NCBI GenBank assembly: GCA_900544455.1
Contig: UQVJ01000066.1
Location: forward strand, 1 to 9,681
Length of the DNA stretch: 9,681 nucleotides
Direction: 5' to 3'
Source: an uncultured Eggerthella sp.
Lineage (GTDB): Bacteria > Actinomycetota > Coriobacteriia > Coriobacteriales > Eggerthellaceae
Shown: positions 1-5,960 of the stretch, piece after piece
How the letters are laid out: each line of letters begins with the position of its first letter
Numbering within the stretch: the stretch's first letter is position 1
Translations under genes and position numbers: made by a program
Notes under the pieces: model-generated
Database searches by the model: none
Seen by the model: only the letters and a program-made list of their open reading frames with translations
What the model was told of the DNA's origin: nothing

Positions 1-2
1 TG

Positions 3-164
3 CTGTGGGCTCAAGCTCTTTTGTTCAGTACCTTCGAAGAGATCTCTCATTTTGAAGTCAATGCAGACGAACGTTTGAGCGTACTTCGATTTCTTCAGCT
101 ATGGATTCGTCAGCATTTAGGTATTTCATTGAAGTCGCTCGATTATTTAATTTCGCTAAGATAG
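3..164 (+). CDS. recO: Partial CDS, probable DNA repair protein RecO (carboxy-terminal 53 residues)
   Basis: An open frame enters from the left edge and ends at TAG 162-164 with no internal stop; the other two forward frames stop by base 78. The 53 visible residues look like a folded alpha-helical tail. The final stretch, with residues LRFLQLWIRQHLG followed by the LKS-x-x-x-L pattern, resembles the RecO carboxy-terminus, where a helix ends in a leucine-lysine-serine motif. RecO helps load RecA at gaps in recombinational repair. The start, the OB-fold and the zinc-binding region lie outside the window, so the name rests on a short motif. It could be another helical protein. The downstream EF-G-like gene lies 185 bases away and is probably transcribed separately. 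Confidence 0.5.
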   Translation: MWAQALLFSTFEEISHFEVNADERLSVLRFLQLWIRQHLGISLKSLDYLISLR

Positions 165-244
165 CTAAATCGATCGTAAGTGTCTTCTTTCTAGTATGAG
201 CTTAACCACGATAGCGACTACTTGGCCTTATTACGCTAAACTGG

Positions 245-273
245 GTTTCATGAACCTGTTCACTGTCTATGAT
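245..273 (+). promoter_or_regulatory. Weak candidate promoter for the EF-G-like gene
   Basis: TATGAT at 268-273 is a good -10 match. The hexamer 16-17 bases upstream (TTTCAT, about 246-251) is a poor -35, so this is tentative. A start near 281 would give a leader of about 70 bases that includes the hairpin at 305-332. Confidence 0.28.
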
Positions 274-304
274 CTGCTGCAATGTTGAGGGATATTGCGG
301 CAAG

Positions 305-332
305 TCCTTCGGGCATGGGGATGTCTGAAGGG
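305..332 (+). promoter_or_regulatory. Leader hairpin directly before the ribosome binding site of the EF-G-like gene
   Basis: The arms 306-316 and 321-331 pair over 11 consecutive base pairs, including two G-U pairs, around a GGGG loop. A further U-G pair closes at 305/332. No T-tract follows, so it is not an intrinsic terminator. It ends three bases before the purine-rich ribosome binding site AAAGAGGGG (335-343), so it could affect ribosome access or mRNA stability. The function is inferred; the pairing is seen directly. Confidence 0.5.
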
Positions 333-349
333 GGAAAGAGGGGTGTATT

Positions 350-2407
350 ATGGCTGCTCCTGCAACCGAACATGTACGCAACATTGTGCTGGTGGGCCAA
401 GATGGTGCTGGCAAAACTTCGCTAGCTGAAGCGATGCTCCATGTTTCCGGAAAAACTCCGCGCATGGGCACAACCCATGATGGCAAGTCGTATCTCGACT
501 ATGACGAAGAGGAAATTCGTCGCCATTTCACATTAGGCACTTCGATTGCGCCTATTCCCTATAAAGATTACAAGATCAATTTGCTTGATACTTCGGGTCA
601 GGCAGATTTTCTTGGAGACACGCTTGCCACCATGCAGGCGGCAGAGATGGCTATGTTTGTTGTCGACGCCGTCGACGGTCCTCAGGTTATGACCACGCGT
701 TTGTGGCATGAGGCTGAAGCCATGAGGTTATGCCGCTGTGTTTTCATCAACCATATTGATCGAGAACATGCCAATTTTGATGTAGCAATGGCTACTCTTC
801 ATGCCCGATTTGGTTCTCGCTTAGGTGCGGTAACAATACCTATGGGCGTAGATAAAGATTTCAAGGGTGTTATCGATGTCCTTCGCATGAAGGCTCGGTA
901 CTTTGAAGGTGAAGATGAACGTGTCGAGGAAATCCCAGAGGATTATCTCGATGTTGCCCAAGTTGCTCGCGACAAGCTGTGTGATTTAGTCGCAGAAGCC
1001 GATGAAGACCTGATGATGAAATATCTTGACGGCGAAGAGCAGTTAACTCAAAAAGAACTAGAGCAGCTGCTCGATAAGGCCATTGCGCAAGAGATTTTCA
1101 TTCCTGTCTTCGTTGGCTCCACCATCATCAAGCAGGGCATTAAGGGCCTTATGGAGGATATTGCCAGTTATTTCCCTCATCCTCGTGCGCATGGCCCCTT
1201 TTACCTGGCTAATGGCAATGAGCTTTATGTTGATGAAATGGGTGAACCTGCTGGTTTTGTCTTCAAGACGCTCTCCGATCCGTATGTTGGTCGCATGAGT
1301 TTCATTAAGGTGCTTTCTGGATACCTTGAGCCTGGAATGGAACTTGCAAATGCACGTAGCAAGAAAAAAGAACGCCTGTCGCATCTCTATGTGATGATGG
1401 GCAAGGAGCCAATGGATGTCAAAAGCGCTAAGGCCGGAGATATTATCGTAGTTCCGAAAATGAACGACACGAAAACTGGCGATACGCTCTCGCTTTCCGG
1501 CGATATTGAGGTTGATCCGCTGCCTAGCCCTGTTCCGCTCTATCCCATTGCTCTTGAAGCTGAAAACAAGAAAGACGAGGATAAACTGGGAACTTTTCTT
1601 TCCAAGCAAGCCGAAATTGACCCGACCTTGCGTTTGGTTCGTTACGAAGAAACCCATCAGCAGGTTGTATTTACAATGGGCGATATGCATGTAGACGTGT
1701 TGTTGAATAAGCTGAAGAATCAGGCAAAGATAGAAGCACATCTTGTTCCCGTTCGAATTCCTTACCGTGAGACTATTCAGAAAACCGCAGAAGCGGAGGG
1801 CCGTCATAAGAAACAGACAGGCGGTTCTGGTCAGTTTGGCGATTGCTGGCTCCGTCTTTCGCCAAACCCGGGTGAAGGCTACGTATTCGCGAGCGAAGTG
1901 GTTGGCGGCCGGATTCCGAAGAACCTTATTCCCGCCGTTGATAAGGGTGTGCAGGAAGCCATGGCAGAAGGCTATTTGGCAGGGTATCCCATGGTGGATA
2001 TCAATTGCGTAGTGTTTGACGGCTCCTACCATGCGGTAGATTCCAACGAGATGGCCTTTAAGACCGCGGCCCGCCTTGCATTCAGGGCTGCCTGCCAGCA
2101 AGCCGATCCCATTATTCTCGAACCTATGGCCGATATGGATATTGCTGTTGGTGAGGCGTATGCGGGAGCTGTTATGGGCGATATCTCTACGCGTCGCGGG
2201 CGAATCGTCGGCACCGATTCCAACGATGAAGGCGAAACCATCATCGTTGTTCGTGTTCCCTATGCCGAAGTCCTTTCGTACACGAAAGACTTGCGAGCTC
2301 TTTCTCGTGGCAGTGGAACCTATTCCGTGCGCTTAAATGGATACGAGCCCGCTCCCTACGATGTTCAGAAGAAGCTTGTCGAACAGTACGAGGCATCTCG
2401 CAAATAG
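350..2407 (+). CDS. Elongation factor G-like translational GTPase (EF-G paralogue)
   Basis: The 685-residue product has EF-G length and domain order: GTPase domain (about 1-270), beta-barrel domain II (about 290-375), domain III, domain IV (GSYHAVDS tip, 558-565; GRHKKQTGG start, 484 onward) and domain V to the end. EF-G proteins act on the ribosome in translocation or recycling. The P-loop GQDGAGKT (16-23) is intact, but G3 reads DTSGQ (80-84) where canonical EF-G has DTPGH, so glutamine replaces the catalytic histidine. G4 reads NHID (134-137) instead of NKxD, and the switch I RGITI signature is missing (RRHFTLGTSI, 57-66). It is therefore a divergent paralogue, not the main fusA of the str operon. 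AAAGAGGGG sits six bases before ATG 350, and no upstream ATG is in frame. The specific role is unknown. Confidence 0.93.
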   Translation: MAAPATEHVRNIVLVGQDGAGKTSLAEAMLHVSGKTPRMGTTHDGKSYLDYDEEEIRRHFTLGTSIAPIPYKDYKINLLDTSGQADFLGDTLATMQAAEMAMFVVDAVDGPQVMTTRLWHEAEAMRLCRCVFINHIDREHANFDVAMATLHARFGSRLGAVTIPMGVDKDFKGVIDVLRMKARYFEGEDERVEEIPEDYLDVAQVARDKLCDLVAEADEDLMMKYLDGEEQLTQKELEQLLDKAIAQEIFIPVFVGSTIIKQGIKGLMEDIASYFPHPRAHGPFYLANGNELYVDEMGEPAGFVFKTLSDPYVGRMSFIKVLSGYLEPGMELANARSKKKERLSHLYVMMGKEPMDVKSAKAGDIIVVPKMNDTKTGDTLSLSGDIEVDPLPSPVPLYPIALEAENKKDEDKLGTFLSKQAEIDPTLRLVRYEETHQQVVFTMGDMHVDVLLNKLKNQAKIEAHLVPVRIPYRETIQKTAEAEGRHKKQTGGSGQFGDCWLRLSPNPGEGYVFASEVVGGRIPKNLIPAVDKGVQEAMAEGYLAGYPMVDINCVVFDGSYHAVDSNEMAFKTAARLAFRAACQQADPIILEPMADMDIAVGEAYAGAVMGDISTRRGRIVGTDSNDEGETIIVVRVPYAEVLSYTKDLRALSRGSGTYSVRLNGYEPAPYDVQKKLVEQYEASRK

Positions 2408-2504
2408 CCATACTGATTCTAGTAGTCGCATAGCGGTAATAATGCTTACGCATGCATGTTTAGATCGCCTCGAACCCTATTGACTATGCGTTTTGGCTTA
2501 ATGA

Positions 2505-2545
2505 TGAAACCCTAGAGTGAGTACGCTTTAGGGTTTCACGCTTTT
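2505..2545 (+). terminator. Rho-independent terminator after the EF-G-like gene
   Basis: TGAAACCCTA (2505-2514) pairs perfectly with TAGGGTTTCA (2529-2538). Four more inner pairs, two of them G-U, leave a six-base loop. The stem is followed by CGCTTTT and a T-rich stretch. It lies about 100 bases after the stop codon and probably ends that transcript. Confidence 0.72.
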
Positions 2546-2791
2546 GATGTTTTGGGATACTGCTATTTTGCGGCGGCAGACGGGTTTTTCGATTTTCAAA
2601 GAGTGGAGCGTTAGTGGGGTTCCCGACATGCTGCCATAATGAGTGATGTCACTCTTGGGGTTTGCACGGTGTTTCGCTCTGCTGTTAGGGTTGTGCGAAC
2701 GGCGGTTGGATGCATCTTGTCTTTGAAAGCCGACACCCAATAGGTAGCGCATCAGTTGTCTTCATATGTCGCACACAACCCTAGAAAGCTG

Positions 2792-2820
2792 TTGAGCGGT
2801 ATAGGATGCTCACGTATACT
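2792..2820 (+). promoter_or_regulatory. Vegetative sigma factor promoter for rpsO
   Basis: TTGAGC (2792-2797) and TATACT (2815-2820) are separated by exactly 17 bases and match the -35 and -10 consensus at four and five of six positions. Transcription would start near 2827, at the foot of the first leader hairpin, giving a leader of about 97 bases before rpsO. This is the best promoter in the window. Confidence 0.75.
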
Positions 2821-2826
2821 GAATAA

Positions 2827-2923
2827 GTTGCATTTTGCAACAAGTAGGCTCCACGCCTAGCTCGCATGCGCCACCCGCTTGCCCGCTCGGCATGGAGGGA
2901 ATTAGATGTAGAAAGGTGGAAAG
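2827..2923 (+). promoter_or_regulatory. Structured rpsO leader, candidate S15 autoregulatory RNA
   Basis: Three hairpins are visible: GTTGCA-TTT-TGCAAC (2827-2841), TAGGC-TCCAC-GCCTA (2845-2859), and CATGC (2865-2869) with GCATG (2890-2894). The TCCAC loop of the second (2850-2854) is exactly complementary to GTGGA (2916-2920) in the rpsO ribosome binding site. CCACC at 2871-2875 could also pair with GGTGG (2915-2919). This suggests a pseudoknot that hides the binding site. S15 is known to repress its own mRNA through unrelated leader structures in several phyla, including Actinobacteria; its action here is inferred. Confidence 0.5.
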
Positions 2924-3211
2924 ATGCCTAATAAGCTTAGCATCTCCAAAGAACGCACTGCAGAGCTCATGGCTGAGTTCGGCAAGACCCCTCAGGACTC
3001 TGGTAGCGCAGAAGTACAGGTTGCTATCCTGTCTGAGCGCATCAAGAACCTGACCGAGCACCTGAAGGAGCACCCTAAGGATCACCACACCCGTCGTGGC
3101 CTGCTCATGCTCGTAGGTAAGCGCCGTCGTCTTCTCGTTTACATCAAGAACCGTGACGTTCTTGAGTACCGTGAACTCATCAAGAAGCTCGGCATTCGCG
3201 ACAACATCTAA
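2924..3211 (+). CDS. rpsO: 30S ribosomal protein S15
   Basis: The 95-residue product is a full S15, slightly longer than the 89 residues of E. coli. The family core is clear: the DSGSAEVQ segment at 26-33, the ERIKNLTEHLK helix, then DHHTRRGLLMLVGKRRRLL and the YRELIKKLGIR end. S15 is a primary binder of the central domain of 16S rRNA and nucleates platform assembly. The start ATG 2924 has AAAGGTGG (2912-2919) four bases upstream. Codon choice is strongly biased, as expected for a ribosomal protein. It has its own promoter and terminator, with pnp next, an order shared widely among bacteria. Confidence 0.98.
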   Translation: MPNKLSISKERTAELMAEFGKTPQDSGSAEVQVAILSERIKNLTEHLKEHPKDHHTRRGLLMLVGKRRRLLVYIKNRDVLEYRELIKKLGIRDNI

Positions 3212-3216
3212 GCATT

Positions 3217-3239
3217 AAGCCCGCGCTAGCGGGCTTTTT
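3217..3239 (+). terminator. Rho-independent terminator between rpsO and pnp
   Basis: AAGCCCGC (3217-3224) and GCGGGCTT (3229-3236) form a perfect eight-base-pair stem with loop GCTA, followed by a T-run to 3239. It begins six bases after the rpsO stop. Some read-through into pnp is likely, because no strong promoter is visible between here and pnp. Confidence 0.9.
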
Positions 3240-3256
3240 GTATATTCGGCGGTCGG

Positions 3257-3327
3257 CAATGGAGGCCATTGTTGCTCGCGCACCTGAAAAGCGGGTGCAA
3301 AGAGGCTTTGCGCAATAGGGCGCAAGG
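3257..3327 (+). promoter_or_regulatory. Hairpin series in the pnp leader
   Basis: Three hairpins occupy the gap before pnp: CAATGG-AGG-CCATTG (3257-3271), GCACC/GGTGC (3280-3284 and 3294-3298), and CTTTGCGC/GCGCAAGG around AATAGG (3306-3327). The last ends just before the weak purine-rich ribosome binding region (3326-3337). PNPase in E. coli regulates itself through a leader stem cleaved by RNase III; a comparable role here is inferred only. Confidence 0.45.
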
Positions 3328-3344
3328 GAAGTGAAAGAAAAAAG

Positions 3345-5549
3345 ATGGACATTATTACTGAATCGTTCGACCTCTACGGAAAGCATTACACCCTTTCCAC
3401 TGGCGAGCTTGCAAAGCAGGCTTCTGGTGCCGTAAAGGTCACCTGCGGTGACACTACCGTATTGGTCACGGCCGTAATTTCCGAGCAGGAGAAGGATTAC
3501 GACTTTTTCCCGCTGACCGTTGATTTCATGGAAAAGATGTATGCGGTAGGTCGTATTCCTGGCGGATATCTGAAGCGTGAAGCAAAGCCTTCCGACAAGG
3601 GCATCTTGACGGCTCGCATGATCGACCGTCCAATCCGCCCTGGTTTTGTTGACGGTTTCAAGCAGGAAGTTCATGTGGTTGCCACCACATTGGTAGTTGA
3701 CGGCGAGCATCAGCCTGACACCATTTCGGTAGCAGGTGCTTCTGCTGCTCTCATGGTGGCTAGCGCGCCTTTCGATGGCCCTGCGGCGTGTGTTCGCATT
3801 GGTCGCGACATCGATACAGGTGAGTTCATTGTGAACCCCACCTATGAGGAAGAGGAGAACTCTGATCTCGAGTTGACCATTGCTGGCACCAAGGATTACA
3901 TCTCCATGGTTGAGGCTGGCGCTCAGGAGATCACCGAAGAGGACATGCTCGCAGCCATGACTTTTGGTCAGGAAGCTATTGCGGCATTCTGTGAAAAGCA
4001 GGCCGAATTCCTCGCTAAGGTTAATCCGCAGCCCAAGGAATGGCCTATTCATGTGGCTGATCCTTCCATTGCGGAACGTGTTGACAAGCATTTCGATGAA
4101 ATGTCTGCTGCGTTAAAGGATGCAGATAAGCTTGCCCGTATGGCGAAGGTCGAAGAAGTTAAGAATTCCGTTAAGGAAAACGACTTCACCGAGGACGAGC
4201 GTGCTGCATGGGGATCCGATATTGCTGCTGCCTTGAAGTCGCTTGAAAAGCATGCAATGCGCAAGATGGTTATCGAAACCGGCGAGCGCGCAGATGGTCG
4301 TTCCAGCAGCGACATTCGCCCTCTGTACATTAAGGCTGGTTACCTGCCCCGTGTCCACGGTTCTGGTCTTTTCCAGCGTGGTCAAACCCAGGCTCTCTCT
4401 ATTGCAACACTTGGCATGCTCAATGAGTGGCAGCGTCTTGACACCATTGATCCTGCAGAGGGCAAGCGCTATATGCATCAGTACAATTTCCCGCCTTATT
4501 GCACTGGCGAGGTTGGTCGCATGGGTGCGCCTAAGCGCCGTGAAATTGGCCATGGTGCCTTGGCAGAGCGCGCTCTTCTGCCTGTTCTCCCCGACGAAGA
4601 GGAATTCCCTTACGCTATTCGCGTAGTTTCCGAGATCATGGAATCCAACGGTTCTTCTTCTATGGCTTCCACTTGTGGTTCCACTCTTGCTTTGATGGAT
4701 GCTGGCGTGCCTATTAAGGCTCCTGTCGCCGGCATCGCAATGGGCCTTATCAAGGAAGGCGACGATATCGTCATCCTTTCCGACATCCAGGGCCTTGAAG
4801 ACTTCCTTGGTGATATGGACTTTAAGGTTTGCGGTACCGAACATGGCATCACTGCGTTGCAGATGGACAACAAGGCAAAGGGCCTTTCCGTTGATATTCT
4901 TGCTCGCGCTTTGGCTCAGGCTAAGGAAGGTCGCGCCTTTATCATGAAGGCGATGCTCGAGGCAATTGATGCTCCCCGTGCGGAACTCTCTCCTTATGCT
5001 CCTCACATCGAGACCATCCATATTCCCTCCGATAAAATCCGTGACGTTATCGGTTCTGGTGGCAAGGTTATCCGTGGCCTTCAGGATGAAACGAACACCA
5101 CTATCGAGATCGAAGAGGATGGCACTGTTCGTATCGCTTCTATCGATGCTGAAGGTGGTGCTGCTGCTAAGGCGGCAATCTTGGGCATCGTTAAGGTTCC
5201 CGAGGTTGGGGAAGTGTATGATGGCGAAGTCGTTGGCATTAAGGACTTCGGTGCATTTGTCCGCCTAACGCCGGGTAAGGATGGTCTGCTTCATATCTCC
5301 CGCATGGCAAATGGTCGTGTAGGTAAGGTTGAAGACGTTCTTAATATTGGCGATATCGTTAAGGTTGAGGTCATTGAGGTTAGCGACAGCGGTAAGATCA
5401 GCCTTGATCGTGTCGATAAGCCCGATGTAGTTAGCTCCGAGCGTCCTTCTCGTCATCATGAGGATGGCGAGCGACGTGGTAAGCGTGAAGGCGGCAATGG
5501 CGGTCGCAAGCCTCGCCGTCGTCACAATGGTGACCACAGCGAACGCTAG
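3345..5549 (+). CDS. pnp: Polyribonucleotide nucleotidyltransferase (PNPase)
   Basis: PNPase degrades RNA from the 3' end with phosphate, releasing nucleoside diphosphates, and can add 3' tails. The 734 residues show the full family layout: first RNase PH core (FFPLTVDF and YAVGRIPGG), alpha-helical linker, then a second RNase PH core with FQRGQTQ, the phosphate-binding serines GSSS (436-439) and the catalytic aspartates D486 and D492 in LEDFLGDMDF. A KH domain with GSGG (570-573) and an S1 domain (about 620-695) follow. The last 35 residues form a tail rich in arginine, histidine and glycine, which probably adds RNA contacts. The ribosome binding site is weak (GAAAG, 3333-3337) and lies next to a leader hairpin, so translation may be controlled. 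Confidence 0.98.
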   Translation: MDIITESFDLYGKHYTLSTGELAKQASGAVKVTCGDTTVLVTAVISEQEKDYDFFPLTVDFMEKMYAVGRIPGGYLKREAKPSDKGILTARMIDRPIRPGFVDGFKQEVHVVATTLVVDGEHQPDTISVAGASAALMVASAPFDGPAACVRIGRDIDTGEFIVNPTYEEEENSDLELTIAGTKDYISMVEAGAQEITEEDMLAAMTFGQEAIAAFCEKQAEFLAKVNPQPKEWPIHVADPSIAERVDKHFDEMSAALKDADKLARMAKVEEVKNSVKENDFTEDERAAWGSDIAAALKSLEKHAMRKMVIETGERADGRSSSDIRPLYIKAGYLPRVHGSGLFQRGQTQALSIATLGMLNEWQRLDTIDPAEGKRYMHQYNFPPYCTGEVGRMGAPKRREIGHGALAERALLPVLPDEEEFPYAIRVVSEIMESNGSSSMASTCGSTLALMDAGVPIKAPVAGIAMGLIKEGDDIVILSDIQGLEDFLGDMDFKVCGTEHGITALQMDNKAKGLSVDILARALAQAKEGRAFIMKAMLEAIDAPRAELSPYAPHIETIHIPSDKIRDVIGSGGKVIRGLQDETNTTIEIEEDGTVRIASIDAEGGAAAKAAILGIVKVPEVGEVYDGEVVGIKDFGAFVRLTPGKDGLLHISRMANGRVGKVEDVLNIGDIVKVEVIEVSDSGKISLDRVDKPDVVSSERPSRHHEDGERRGKREGGNGGRKPRRRHNGDHSER

Positions 5550-5557
5550 GATATAAT
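5530..5557 (+). promoter_or_regulatory. Candidate promoter at the end of pnp
   Basis: A perfect TATAAT lies at 5552-5557, with GTGACC (5530-5535) 16 bases upstream matching the -35 at four of six positions. It overlaps the last codons of pnp. A transcript starting near 5564 would meet the terminator at 5630-5669 first, so it would either be a short RNA of about 105 bases or reach the next genes by read-through. Confidence 0.45.
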
Positions 5558-5629
5558 CATTGTGCCGTTTGCTCTTTGGACATTTTCACCCTTGAGCGAG
5601 TGGCGGAATGATATTGATAAGCAGATACA

Positions 5630-5669
5630 AAAGCCCCCTGACCCTGAAATGGGGCAGGGGGCTTTCTTT
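5630..5669 (+). terminator. Strong rho-independent terminator after pnp
   Basis: AAAGCCCCCTG (5630-5640) and CAGGGGGCTTT (5655-5665) form a perfect 11-base-pair stem, extended by an inner CCC/GGG. The tail is TTTCTTT. The A-run on the left also gives a partial T-tract on the other strand. It lies only 18 bases before the start codon of the next gene. Confidence 0.9.
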
Positions 5670-5687
5670 GGGAAAAGAGGTGTTTTC

Positions 5688-5933
5688 ATGTCTACATTTA
5701 TTACTCGTGGCACTTGTTCTAAGGCTATCAATTTCGACATTGAAGATGGCAAGGTTGCCAATGTGGCATTTCAGGGTGGCTGCAATGGCAATACCAAGGG
5801 TATTGCAGCGCTTGTAGAGGGCATGCCCGTCGAAGAGGTTATCGATAAGCTCGAAGGCATCACCTGTGGTCCTCGCAAAACGAGTTGTCCCGATCAACTT
5901 GCAAAAGCGCTGAGCGAATGCATTGATTCTTAG
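5688..5933 (+). CDS. Small TSCPD domain protein (TIGR03905-like)
   Basis: This 81-residue protein consists almost wholly of a TSCPD domain: C10, the GGCNGN segment (30-35) with C32, then TCGPRKTSCPDQLAKAL (59-75) with C60 and C67. These four cysteines are placed as in the carboxy-terminal TSCPD domain of B12-dependent ribonucleotide reductases, where they are thought to serve in metal binding or redox. The free-standing form has no established function. The ATG at 5688 follows AGAGGTG (5676-5682), which sits in the loop of a small GAAAA/TTTTC hairpin (5672-5687). A GTG at 5562 is in frame but would translate through the terminator, so I rejected it. The M16 gene follows 27 bases on. Confidence 0.88.
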   Translation: MSTFITRGTCSKAINFDIEDGKVANVAFQGGCNGNTKGIAALVEGMPVEEVIDKLEGITCGPRKTSCPDQLAKALSECIDS

Positions 5934-5960
5934 TTTGAGATTGAAAGGATTGGTGTACGT

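Larger units (their letters stand above)
2408..2923. other. Repeat-rich gene-free region between the EF-G-like gene and rpsO
   Basis: No convincing protein gene lies in these 516 bases; the open frames on both strands lack coding character. The stretch holds an inverted repeat CGCATAG/CTATGCG (2427-2433 and 2484-2490), the terminator after the EF-G-like gene, a perfect arm pair GAGTGA/TCACTC (2641-2654), and GTTTGCAC/GTGCGAAC (2660-2667 and 2693-2700). It also holds TTTCAAAGA/TCTTTGAAA over a long distance and five copies of AACCCTA in either orientation. The last 130 bases are the rpsO promoter and leader. The middle part (about 2546-2790) may be a structured RNA or an intergenic repeat family. 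Confidence 0.6.

Noticed and set aside
1058..2101. Minus-strand open frame of 347 codons opposite the EF-G-like gene
   Set aside because: It mirrors domains II-IV of a clear EF-G-like protein and has no family motif.
2528..2752. Minus-strand open frame in the gap before rpsO as a small gene
   Set aside because: No ribosome binding site, no recognisable motif, and it overlaps the terminator; the sequence looks like structured non-coding DNA.
3180..4091. Open frame of 303 codons on the minus strand opposite pnp
   Set aside because: It lies fully antisense to a well-supported PNPase, and its composition resembles a mirror of coding sequence with no recognisable domain.
4113..5021. Second long minus-strand open frame (302 codons) within pnp
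   Set aside because: Same reason: antisense to conserved catalytic regions, no ribosome binding site or family motif.
5592..5620. TTGAGC with TGATAA as a promoter for the TSCPD gene
   Set aside because: The -10 matches consensus poorly and it still lies upstream of the terminator.
5562..5687. GTG start for a longer TSCPD protein (123 residues)
   Set aside because: The extra 42 residues would be read through the strong terminator hairpin and match nothing in the family; ATG 5688 has a ribosome binding site.
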